Assembly (NCBI GenBank): GCA_022606425.2
Contig: JAHDVF020000025.1
Coordinates: forward strand, 186,001-250,000
Reading direction: 5' to 3'
DNA: 64,000 nt
DNA from: Lepidostoma basale
Taxonomy: Eukaryota > Arthropoda > Insecta > Trichoptera > Lepidostomatidae
Shown: in pieces, positions 43,656 through 53,385 of the stretch
Numbering within the stretch: position 1 is the stretch's first letter
Layout of the letters: every line of letters starts with the position of its first letter
Notes under the pieces: generated by a model
Databases searched by the model: none
Told to the model about the DNA's origin: nothing
Seen by the model: the letters and a program-made list of their open reading frames with translations, nothing else
Position numbers and translations under genes: made by a program

Positions 43656-43675
43656 CGGCACCGAAAAAAGAAAAT

Positions 43676-43760
43676 GAAGACGTCCAATTTTCTCTCCTTC
43701 TCTTTGGTGGTCGCTCTGGTAGACGACGGCCCTCCGGAGGCTCGTGAATCATTTTGATTA
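43676..43760 (-). mobile_element. LINE-K-type 3' end
   Basis: The minus strand reads MIHEPPEGRRLPERPPKRRR. It shows the intact order across the site where the MITE at 3927 inserted. Confidence 0.7.
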
Positions 43761-44819
43761 CTTCTACTTGCTATGAATGATGTAAAACTATATATTACGC
43801 ATTCATATCGATCCAATTATATTTTTGTGGTATTATCAAAGTGTACCTATTATAGATTCCCCTTACTAGGTATCAATCAAACTTGTTTTGAAATTTATAA
43901 ATGATTGATAATGCCAAAGAAAGGTGATCTTTGCATATACTTTATTAAAACATACGTTTTCATTCATATTAATTAATAATAAATGCTTTTGATAATCAAA
44001 ACCATGTTACTCTTTTAGATTTATTTCTGAAAGCGTACGTTTTCCTTTATATGCACTTTTTACACCAAGCTGATTCAAATGAGTTCGAAATGTAAATAAA
44101 CAACCAAATAAAACAAGTAAAGAAAAACTTCATTCTTCTTCATCAGTCCGTAGAACTCCGAAAAATCGTAATTATCGTTTTTATTTTGGAGGTATACTTT
44201 CAAATATGCGGATTAAAAACATCCTATCGTATTAACATCCAGCATTTGTTGCTTCGTTAACTATTAGAAAAGCTTCCATTGCGGAAAAAATCTTTGTTCA
44301 CTCAATGATCATCCATATTTTTTTAAGAGGACCGCACATCTATAAAATTGTATTTAAGAAGACCACATATATTTTATTATTATTTAAGAACTACGTTTTA
44401 TCCTATTACTAGTTCTGATTTTGAAAATTTGGTTTGGTTCATGTGGTGCTCCCGTAAATTTGGAGATATTTCGCGTATAAGTGAATTGTTTTGGTCAATT
44501 TGATTGATGCCACACATTAAAATAGTTATTTGTGACACGTAATACGTTTTTACTGTTTTGATGTTAAAATTATACAAGTTTTTTCTTTTATATAAAGAAT
44601 TTTGACAGGTGTATAAATATTTTTTTCTTTTGTTCCAATGACAATTTGAATAATTTCTTAAATATTAATTTAAAGTTCTTGCTGGTGTTGTTTATTTTTA
44701 AGTGCCTAATTACTGCTAATTAAAAAAAGGTGGATACGTGGAACATTAATTAAAAGACAATATGTGCACCACCTAAAAACAACATTTTGTGTTAAATTAT
44801 TTTTATTTTGTTATTTTAT
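43761..44819. other. AT-rich, no gene
   Basis: A PLE-vi block (CATACGTTTTCATTCATATT) lies at about 43950-43985. Nothing else. Confidence 0.4.
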
Positions 44820-44821
44820 TT

Positions 44822-44920
44822 GGAAGGATGGAGTACCGCATCGGTTATAGTGTGACATTCCATTCATTCTGCCTACCCTTTCGTGGAGACGGTGTGATGG
44901 TTTGTTAGTTAGTTAGTTAC
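44822..44920 (+). mobile_element. Type-B LINE 3' end, (TTAG)n tail
   Basis: GGAAGGATGGAGTACCGCAT then the terminal block and TTAG repeats at 44902-44919. Matches 21650-21746. Confidence 0.7.
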
Positions 44921-45569
44921 ATTTTATCCCGTTTATAAAAGCCTTATTTTAAATTTAACTATAATGAGAGATTTCTGCATACAATATTCTATTCAAAAGT
45001 AGATATCAAATTAATTTTTTATTTGCTCAATTGCGTTTCTGCAAAGAGTTCATTTTAACAGAAACTTCTCGTACAAATAATATTAAGCCATTTAAAAATA
45101 CAAACTTCATAACTCCTTTTCTACTCTTGGTAACTAGCGCCTCATTAGCTTTTTGGGTCAAAATCGGAATTTGGCTTTTCAAGAATCTTAAATCCAGTTG
45201 GTACTAGGACTTGCATTGTTCCGATAACATTCTGTTACGGCAAAGGAATACTAAAAACTCAACATCTTTCTGATACCTCCACAAGTTTTTTTATAACAAT
45301 CTTTGCTGTTTTTAAGTTGAAGGATATAACAAATTATTATAATATTCATTTATGTATTTTCTTAATGAATAATCTTATGAAGTTAAGAAAAAAATATGAT
45401 TCAATCAAGCTTTGTGGTCAATCTACATTATTTACGAGTATGTTCCGACATTTGCTTTATAGCTGAAGAAACTATAAAAACCTTAGCCCGAACGGAATTA
45501 AAAATAAAAATTTCATCAAGTGATTTTCCACTATAATACGTACTGACCAGTTCGCATTTTTTCATCATC
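44921..45569. other. No supported gene
   Basis: AT-rich with no motif that I can support. Confidence 0.4.
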
Positions 45570-45735
45570 TTTCATATTAGTAGAGAGTATCTTGTCTTCC
45601 TAATCTCGAACCATCTCTCATGCCTTTCTGATAATATACTATAAGCAATATATTATTTTACCTGCTCTCAATAGATGCATTAAAAATTAATTTTGTAATG
45701 TATATTGATGAAATAAACTGATTTGATTTGATTTG
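45570..45735 (+). mobile_element. LINE-E 3' end
   Basis: GAGAGTATCTTGTCTTCCTA ... CAATAGATGCATTAAAAATT ... AATAAACTGATTTGATTTGA with a GATTT repeat tail. Confidence 0.75.
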
Positions 45736-45739
45736 ATGT

Positions 45740-45865
45740 GATCATCATCATCAGCATTTAACTGTCCACTCCTGGGCGTAGCCCTCCTCCATCTGCTTCT
45801 ATGTCTGTTGATTCTGGGCAATTTGATTTCATTTCGTATCGGCGGTCTCTTTGATTTCGCCCCTC
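45740..45865 (-). mobile_element. LINE-C-type 3' end
   Basis: ATCATCATCATCAGC then AACTGTCCACTCCTGGGCGT and CCTCCTCCATCTGCTTCTAT, the inverted end of an RTE-type LINE with an (ATG)n tail. Confidence 0.6.
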
Positions 45866-45924
45866 TATCCATAAAAATCATTTTTTTGTTGTTGTTATAT
45901 GCAATATAAAACAAGCATTACAAA

Positions 45925-46035
45925 CTGTTAAATTAAAAAAAAATCTGTTTTATGTATCACAATTGTATTTTTGTTTTTCGCGACAGCTGTTTCGTCAACC
46001 TATGTTGACATCATCAGATGTTACAATAATATACT
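45925..46035 (-). mobile_element. PLE-ii fragment with hammerhead-like motif
   Basis: On the minus strand: CTGATGA, perfect GTCAAC/GTTGAC stem, GAAAC and AGCTGTCGCG (core about 45979-46022). Inverted relative of 38340-38420. Confidence 0.6.
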
Positions 46036-46399
46036 TTTAAAAATGTTCAGGTCGTCCTGGGTTTCGAGCCATAGTTCTAGGACGCCAGCAAAGGAGGCGT
46101 TTTGTCCATCTATCTGCTGCGAGCTGCGAGCTGTATGGCCTGCTCAACGCTATTTTAGCAATACCACTCAAAGTTTAGTTATATTGGTATTTACACCTGA
46201 GGATGAATAAGCTCATCTCCAAAATATGTTATGTACAATACTTTTATTAATAAAAGTGGATGTATTAATAATTTTTTTTAAATATATTTAAGAATAAGGC
46301 GTTATTTAACTTTCAATAGAGAAATTATTATTTTACTTAGGAAAAAGAAAATAACTTTGTTTTATTCACTAATTATAAAAAAACACAATCTTTACATTT

Positions 46400-47100
46400 T
46401 TATATATTATAAAATTAATTGTGATGCTTATTACATAGGCAAAACAGGACGAACGTTTCAAACACGTATCAAAGAATACGAACAAGCTTTCACCGAAAAT
46501 ACAATTTTTCTGAGATGGCTAACCATTGTATTAAATTTGACCATAGTTTCGAAAAAATGAGTTTCGAAATTAAACAAACTCGAAAATTTAGAAATCCTCA
46601 AGTCGGTGAAATTGGGTGAATATTATATTTAATAATCAGATTCCTCCTTTTACTCCTTTCTCCTTAAATACTTTGTCTACATTTAATCTCTCAAGCTCCC
46701 ATTCCCAATCAAATGCAAATTAATAATTTATTAATTTCTATATAAATTATGTCTTTTCAAATGTTTGTTTTTTCTAAATTACATTTTTTTTATTATCTTC
46801 GTGTATTATTATTATTATTTATTAGTTATTACTGTTATTATCAGTACTTATAACAAAGAGCCCAGGATAATCTTTAAATTTGAATTATTTTATCGAATTT
46901 TAAATGCGTTTTTATATCAGTCTTTCTTTGTTGAGTTTATATTATATTTTTACACCTTAAGATGGAGGTATCCTCCGATACATGTCGAGTTTTTTTAAAA
47001 ATAATTAGTGGATTAAACAAAGTTATTTTCAATTTCCTGAGTATATTACTATGGCATCCCACAGTGTTAATGCCTTAGCGTTCAATGAGTTAATTATTCT
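46400..47100 (+). mobile_element. PLE-i copy: GIY-YIG nuclease remnant, 3' region, hammerhead-like motif
   Basis: 46405-46490 reads YKINCDAYYIGKTGRTFQTR, matching the GIY-YIG endonuclease that marks Penelope-like retroelements. After a shift: ANHCIKFDHSFEKMSFEIKQ and FRNPQVGEIG, ending at 46620. The 3' region (46640-46940) matches 19860-20120. The motif at 46951-46989 has CTTAAGA and GATA in place of CTGAAGA and GAAA, so it should be inactive. The end (CACAGTGTTAATGCCTTAGC) is at about 47057-47076. The RT part is missing. Confidence 0.75.
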
Positions 47101-47900
47101 TGAATTATCTTTTATTGCAATGTCCATTTAAGAACTTACAATAAGTCCTCAAGTTATATCCGCTCATTCCGTGGATTGGAGTTAGCGTCTGCCTCGAGTG
47201 CTTTCATTATAATTCCCGAATAAGTTATACTTCTCCTCGGAATTCCTGTTGACATCTCTGGCAGCTACACTGCGAGGGGAATGATTGATGGAAGTCAACA
47301 ATTTGCCATTTACTAGAGGTGCCCCGCTATGTATTTGTAGGTTACTCATTTACATAGTGAAAATTCATCCAATATCCTCCCGAAATTTGTCTCTCACTTT
47401 TCAAACATCCTTGTCAATGTCAAAAGTCTAATATGGATTGGTTTTAGCGGTGAGAAAACAAAATACTCATCTTTTTCATCACCCTCGCGGCCTTCAGGTA
47501 AAACCCTTCAACAAGAGTTACGGAACTTATACACTCCTTTAAGCAAGTGCCAAAACTGAATTTACATTTTATTAAAATATTACAATAAACAGTTCGAAAC
47601 AACGGTAGTTTATCAAAATAAATTTCATTATACTTGTTCGATATTTAAAATTATGCGAAAATTTAAATATTCATAATTTTAAATATACAAAAGATTTTTT
47701 TTATATACTTTATATTATATGAACAAACCTTACAACATTAATATTCCAAAAACAAAATTGGTAATAGTTATTTTAAAGCATAAATAAACAAAAATTATTC
47801 TGTAAATCAAATTAAGTTTATTCTAAATATTTTATTCCAGAATAATATTCATAAGGAAATACAAATAAAATTAAGAAGGTTTGAGTCTTCTGATAATAGA
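47101..47900. other. Low-copy island, no gene
   Basis: 47150-47560 is GC-balanced and unrepeated in the window, without an open frame of note. Confidence 0.35.
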
Positions 47901-47929
47901 AAAGGGAAATATTTCGTTTTATCTCAATT

Positions 47930-48010
47930 GTATTATTTCCAGAAGTGACCGGTTTCGGCAGTTCGTTGCCATATTTAATTCGCGAAACCGGTTAAAAATA
48001 GTAAACAAGT
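47930..48010. repeat. Small inverted PLE-iii-like pair
   Basis: GACCGGTTTCGGCAGTTCG and, 25 bp on, CGCGAAACCGGTTAAAAATA carry the inverted and direct GAAACCGGT block. Confidence 0.4.
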
Positions 48011-48051
48011 GGAATTGAACAAAATAATGAGTACAAAGAAATTGATATTAA

Positions 48052-48815
48052 CCGTCGCGTTGCCATGTGGTCAATTGAGTTTCCACTGCCAATTTAAAGT
48101 TGATTTTCTTAAAACCTATGGACCCTAATATTATAAAAAAAATTGTAATCCTCCATTGAAGTGTTCTCAATATTTCGTAATAAAAAAAAAAGCAAAAAAT
48201 TACTTCCTTCATCCCAAAAAAAAATATTTTCTAAGACTGCCCTCACCTTCATTCGTGTTAAGGTAGAATTTGTTTTGCTAATATTTACAACTTTATCAAA
48301 AGTGACAAATACTTTCTCGCTGTTTTGAACATATTATAAATTATATCTTTGACCTTTTCAATAGGTACGTAATGATACCGACTGGATGAAAACGCACCAC
48401 GTAACTTAATAATATCAGAACTGTGAAAATATTAACACTTTACCAAAAGGGACAAATATTAATACGTACTCGTTGTCTTGAACGTACTATACATTTTGCC
48501 TAGGTGCCTTTATCTTCGCCCCGCGTGCAGACAAGTTTCGACCCGACTTTTAGTCGATTTTTAGTCGCCCGTATGTTATGACGCATTACATATCAGAAAT
48601 CGCATGGTTCCAGAAAAAAATTAATAATGATATGTTTTTCAAATAATCCATGTATGTTATAGATTCGATCTATTCCTAATGAAATTCCCTACAAGATGAC
48701 ATAAATTAAATTTTGATTCATCTAGTCATATGCTTGATATTTAGATAAAGTTAGCGGTAAACTGAACTTACCACATGGGAGCAAGCGTTTTGTTTTGAAC
48801 ACGGTACGTTAAGGG
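48052..48815 (+). mobile_element. piggyBac-like non-autonomous element, copy 2
   Basis: 764 bp with TTAA on both sides (48048-48051, 48816-48819). It is nearly collinear with 9897-10687, with small deletions around 48330-48420 and 48510-48545. No transposase. Confidence 0.75.
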
Positions 48816-48989
48816 TTAAAATGAATTTCTACAAACAAATTACAATAACCAGTAACATTTGGTAAAAATCCTGGACATATGATTCTCTTTGTCGGCGAAG
48901 TATGGATCGTAGTAGCCTCCACCTTAAAGGTAATATTTTTGATCTAGGATGCGTCCTTGTATTGTGATTTCACTGGAATCCTCAACTTC

Positions 48990-49095
48990 TGAACTATATT
49001 CGTATCCTGTGGTTTCTTCTACGATTGACGTTTTAAAAAAAGTTGCAGTCTCTATCTTCAGGATGATCGATGATGTTACATCAATAACCTCCTAA
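48990..49095 (-). repeat. PLE-iv-like single arm
   Basis: TTTCTTCTACGATTGACGTT ... GTTGCAGTCTCTATCTTCAG is a diverged inverted form of the arm at 9578-9655. Confidence 0.4.
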
Positions 49096-49329
49096 GCGTC
49101 GCTTATAATCATAATAATAATAATTAGGCTAATTTGTATAGAGCCGTTTTCGTGAATAGCTCACCTCAAGGGCGTTTCAGAGAAAACTTTCATACATATA
49201 CTTATCAAAAATCCGAATGATAAGTATACCAACATACATAAACTTATGGGTTTGAAACGATAAAATTCTCTCAGAGTAGCGTCAATTAATAAGGAATAGT
49301 TCTAAAGCTACTGTAAGAGAAATTTTGGG

Positions 49330-49625
49330 GACAGAGTGAGAAACACTACTTTTAGAGACAAAACAGGAATATCGGATCCGATGATGATCGGAAGGGTAGC
49401 AGCGCTAAAAATGCGCTGGTCGGGCTATGTCTCTCGCAGCTCTGAGGATAGATGGACAAAACCCCTCCTTTGGTCCTAGGACTGTGACCCGAAACCCAGG
49501 TCGTCACAAACTTCGTTGGATGAACGACATTAAAGAGACTGCCAGTATGACATGGATAAGTGATGCCCAGGATCAACAGACATGGAATAGGCTGATGATG
49601 ATGACGATATTGATGAATGAAGCTT
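49330..49625 (+). mobile_element. RTE-type LINE C-terminal fragment
   Basis: DPMMIGRVAALKMRWSGYVS, SSEDRWTKPLL, then RNPGRHKLRWMNDIKETASM and TWISDAQDQQTWNRL with an (ATG)n tail. Similar in layout to LINE-C but more diverged. Confidence 0.7.
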
Positions 49626-50357
49626 AGGTACAAGCAAAACTAGTTGGTGTAATGATAATTCTGTGGTAAATTTACAACTGTTATTTTATTACACATTTGT
49701 AATAATTTTCATTTTTATTAAAATGATTTTTTTTATACTTTTACACGTATTCCTTTGGACAATTTAATATGTTTTCGATAATACTTTAGAAATACGAAAT
49801 ATGTCTATTTCATTAATTATAATAAAATGTATATAAAGCATACGTTTTCATTCGTATCATATATAAAACAACGAACTTTAGATTATTTTATAAATTGAGT
49901 ATAAAAAAAACTGTGTTTTAAATATGGGCATCAGAATTATAAATAATGAACGTAAAAACACTGTAAATAAATGCTCATTTACTACAAAAGTAGATGGCAA
50001 TCAAATGAAAATGATACCCAAGACTTAAACAACAATAAAAGCTTTGGAGGCACACTTCGCCAGTAAATCTTCTAAGGTTATTATTAAACTTTTCCTTTGT
50101 TCCTGAGGAGGGCGGTTATTGTTTCCGGGAAAACAAACGGACGAGTGTTATCAGACCTCCGGTTTTAAAAATTAAATAATGGAGACTCCAACAATGTAAG
50201 GTCAGTCAAGTAATACCGCCTTTTTTCTTCTGTAAAATGAGAGCGCCTCAAGTTCCGGCGCGCAACGAAAATACATGTCTTATAAAATTAATTGTGCTGT
50301 GCTTTTATTTAAAAATTGAACTTGAAAATAAACTTACTACTTTTTTATTTATATTTT
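49626..50357. other. PLE-vi block near 49790-49870; no gene
   Basis: AATAAAATGTATATAAAGCA then TACGTTTTCATTCGTATC is the dispersed block. Otherwise nothing supported. Confidence 0.4.
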
Positions 50358-50575
50358 TACCACAACTGGCCAAGTAGTAAGTGTTGCGATTACAACACAG
50401 AAGATCCTAGGTTTGATTCCCAGCGAAGGTGATGTGATTGTCATACTGTCTTAGGTCTGGTTTAGAATTCACGCGACAAAAAAATGGCGATATATTAGCT
50501 ACCTTTACATGTCACGAGAATCAATATGATAGCTACACCCTTTACATAGATTTGGCTTACGCTGTAATAACGTAA
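50358..50575 (+). mobile_element. tRNA-derived SINE
   Basis: A diverged head with B box GGTTTGATTCCCAGCGA, then GTGATTGTCATACTGTCTTA, AGAATTCACGCG, GGCGATATATTAGCTACC and GATTTGGCTTACGCTGTAAT. Ends at the start of a LINE-A copy. Confidence 0.75.
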
Positions 50576-50579
50576 AAAC

Positions 50580-50845
50580 TGGCGAAAGTAGAAGAGATGC
50601 AGTAGAAATGAGATCCCTTAGACAATTATGGGATAATCTGTGTATGAAAAAGTTTTAAATCCAAATATAAAAAAGTAAATGCCGTGCGAATGAAAGTGTT
50701 ATGAAAAAAATAATAAAATGGCCAATAAGATGGTTCGGACATATGGAAATAATGAATGAAGACAGAATAGTGAAGAAAATATAAGTAAATATCGTGAACG
50801 AAGGTGAAAATAGAAGAAGGCCGAGTAAAACGTGGCACGATCAAA
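50580..50845 (+). mobile_element. LINE-A copy, 5' part (split by Helitron)
   Basis: EMRSLRQLWDNL, a shift, ANESVMKKIIKWPIRWFGHM and RRPSKTWHDQI. It stops at 50845 inside the HDQINQ region and resumes at 53255. Confidence 0.75.
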
Positions 50846-51469
50846 TCTATATATATAAAACAAAGTCAAAAATCGTGTTAGTTACACCATTTATAACTCG
50901 AGATCGGCTCGACCAATTTTGAAGATCTTATATTAGCTGGATTTGTCTCCGTTCCGGATAACAGAATAATCATTAAAACATTTGAAAAAATCACTTAAAT
51001 GATTTAAAATTAATTATATTTGTCATAAATTTGACTATATTTGACTTCTGAGACAAAGTACAAAAAACATCATGGCTTCCATTTTAGTTTCGAAAACGCC
51101 CGTAGGTGGTGTATTGTTGATGCCAGATGTCAAATGTCAATACTCAATGTGAAAGATTTGAGGTTATTTTTTAATCGTCACCGGGATTTTTGGTTTTCTT
51201 TATTAATTTTAGATTAACAATGCCCAAAGTTATAAAAATCAGTATAAGAGAGACTATTCTAAAAGTTAAACCCCTTTTGTGAAGGAGAGCAGAGAATATT
51301 TGCGCCATTAATACCTACCATTCGAAAAAGATGACAGATGAGTGTTCCGTAGAGATTAAAAACCGATTTATGATTAGTGAATAATAATAAAAATACGTAT
51401 TGTATATTTTGTATTGATTTTATAGGTGTATCTGTGTACATTCAGTCCAGAGAATTGTTACCATAGGAA

Positions 51470-51613
51470 ATTCAGCCGCGAGTACTTAATAAACGAAATA
51501 TTTGGCTAGATGAAGACGAGGAATTTCTTTTTTCAATTGATACGGACACTGAATCATCAAACTCTTCAGATGATGAATATGATGATGCTAATGATGAAAA
51601 CGGAGTTCATTGA
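51470..51613 (+). other. Acidic 48-codon frame inside Helitron
   Basis: Open after a stop, with NIWLDEDEEFLFSIDTDTES, then SSDDEYDDAN and a stop at 51611. Strongly acidic and Ser-rich, no Met start. It may be the end of a captured or ancestral coding sequence. Unrecognised. Confidence 0.3.
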
Positions 51614-51659
51614 TGGATCATACTTATTCAAAATTATGTTGTCTGCTATTTAATTGTTT

Positions 51660-52440
51660 TAACGTGTTTTGATGAATGTCGGAAAGTCAAAGGTGTTAGT
51701 TTTTGAAAGGGAAGAGCAAATGACAGTTTGTAATATAAGTGTAAATGAAGAGAACTTGGAACAGGTGAGGGAATTTGTGTATTTAGGTAGCATGTTCACA
51801 GCGGATGGCCGAACGGACAGTGATGTTGAAAAAAGGGTTGGTGCGGGTAACAAAGTGAATAGAGCTTTAAAAGTAGTTATTGGAAACAAGAATTTATCAA
51901 TGAAAGCGAAAATGGCCGTTCACAATGGAGTTCTGGTCCCAACTCCTATGTATGGAAGCGAAGCATGGAACTGACAGAAGAAAGATGAGAGCAGAATAAA
52001 TGCGGTAGAGATGAGGTCCCTAAGACGTATGTGTGGTAGAACGATGTATGACAGAATCTCAAATGCTGATATTAGGAAGGAATGTAGAGCGAAAGAAGGT
52101 ATTATGAACAAAATTATGAATGGTTCGTTGTGTTGGTTCGGACATGTGGAGCGCATGGGTGAAGAAAGAATGGTTAAAAAAGTATACGTTAACGATGTAA
52201 ATGGAGTAAGGAGTCGAGGTAGACCGAGAAAAACATGGCATGTCCAAATTAATCAAATATTAAAGGTTGGTCATGTCAGAAGCCGGAAGAATCGACGTGC
52301 GTGTATGACTCGATGTATGAATGTGGAGGAAGCTAGAGAGGTGTGCCAGGATAGATTCGTGTGGCGGTCCATTCTCTCTGCCTACCCCTGCGGAGAAACG
52401 GCGTGATGGTTTGTTGTTGTTGTTGTGTTGTTGTATGAAA
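51660..52440 (+). pseudogene. LINE-A copy inside Helitron; one stop only
   Basis: From 51669 the frame reads MMNVGKSKVLVFEREEQMTV, VREFVYLGSMFTADGRTDSD, NKVNRALKVVIGNKNLSMKA, VLVPTPMYGSEAWN, a TGA at 51972, then QKKDESRINAVEMRSLRRMC. It continues with GSLCWFGHVERMGEERMVKK, GVRSRGRPRKTWHVQINQ and ends SILSAYPCGETA at 52406. The stop replaces the Trp kept in other copies (EAWNWQKK). Longest LINE-A here (246 codons); the tail is (TTG)n at 52409-52433. Confidence 0.88.
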
Positions 52441-52749
52441 TTCATTTATTTATAATAATAAAATAATAAGAATGACAATAATCATAATAATAATTCAAAC
52501 AATTATTAGAAGGAACAATCATACATAATATAGAGTCAAAAACGATGAATCCTAATATATTAAAGACGATAAACATTATAAGGAAGCAGATTATATTAGT
52601 AAGAAAGGGACAAAAATGGAAGGTAGTATTAATATTTTTTGGTAGATTGTATAAAGGAAAAGTTTTTAATGTACTACATATATACTAAGGGGGAATAAGC
52701 TGGAATTTGGTTATTTATAACATTCAATTCACGTGCCTTTGCTTTAAAA

Positions 52750-53030
52750 ATTTCAAAATTTTCTAATTTATCAATTTTTTTTTAAAATTGTTTGTTATAT
52801 GCAAAAAAAATGTGTTTTTGGAATTGAAATGATGGTCAAAATTCACACAATGATTCTGTTTTTGTATTAAATGTTGTGTTCATATAACCTCTTCAAAATG
52901 ATCGACCCGTCTTTCCAATATACACGGCATCACAATCCTCACAATTAATCTGGTAGATTCCACTTTGGTTGAATATATTGTCGCGAAAAAATAAAAACAC
53001 AATTGTGATACATAAAACAAAGTTTTTAAT
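52750..53030 (-). mobile_element. PLE fragment with GIY-YIG motif inside Helitron
   Basis: The minus strand at about 52990-52895 reads NQSGIYQINCEDCDAVYIGK then TGRSF: the GIY...YIG core with the Cys pair typical of Penelope-like nucleases. A CGCGACA block with AATTGTGATACATAAAAC flank of PLE-ii type lies at 52975-53030. Confidence 0.75.
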
Positions 53031-53254
53031 TAACAATTTATAATTCATTTTAAGTAGGTATTAATGCAGGCTTCCACGTGAATTATATTCCATTGTAATT
53101 AATATTTTTAATTTTGACATTTGCACATTTCATGAACTTAATTCATTTTAAGTATTAATTGTAATTCAATAAAAAGGTGAATTAAATTTAGCTAATAAGT
53201 TAACACAACATTTATTGATTCTGAGGCGGTACGAAGTTCGTCGGGTCAGCTAGT

Positions 53255-53385
53255 AAATTATATATTAAATGTTGGTCACGCGCACGCACGTTGAGAAATC
53301 GACGTGCGTGCATGACACGATATTTGAAGGCATTATTTCTGCCTACTCCTTCGAAGAAACTGCATCACGGATTTCTATCTAATTA
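53255..53385 (+). mobile_element. LINE-A copy, 3' part (after Helitron)
   Basis: ATATTAAATGTTGGTCACGC, RNRRACMTRYL, then TTTCTGCCTACTCCTTCGAA and GAAACTGCATCACGG: the terminal LINE-A block, completing 50580-50845. Confidence 0.75.

Larger units (their letters stand above)
50846..53254 (+). mobile_element. Helitron (non-autonomous, 2409 bp)
   Basis: The 5' end TCTATATATATAAAACAAAG and the 3' end (GGCGGTACGAAGTTCGTCGG, then GTCAGCTAGT) are the TC...CTAGT termini of Helitrons. A hairpin ACGAA/TTCGT lies just before the end. The interrupted LINE-A continues directly after it, which fixes both ends. I see no Rep/helicase frame. Inside are a LINE-A copy, an inverted PLE fragment and a 48-codon acidic frame. 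No target duplication, as expected for Helitrons. Confidence 0.8.
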
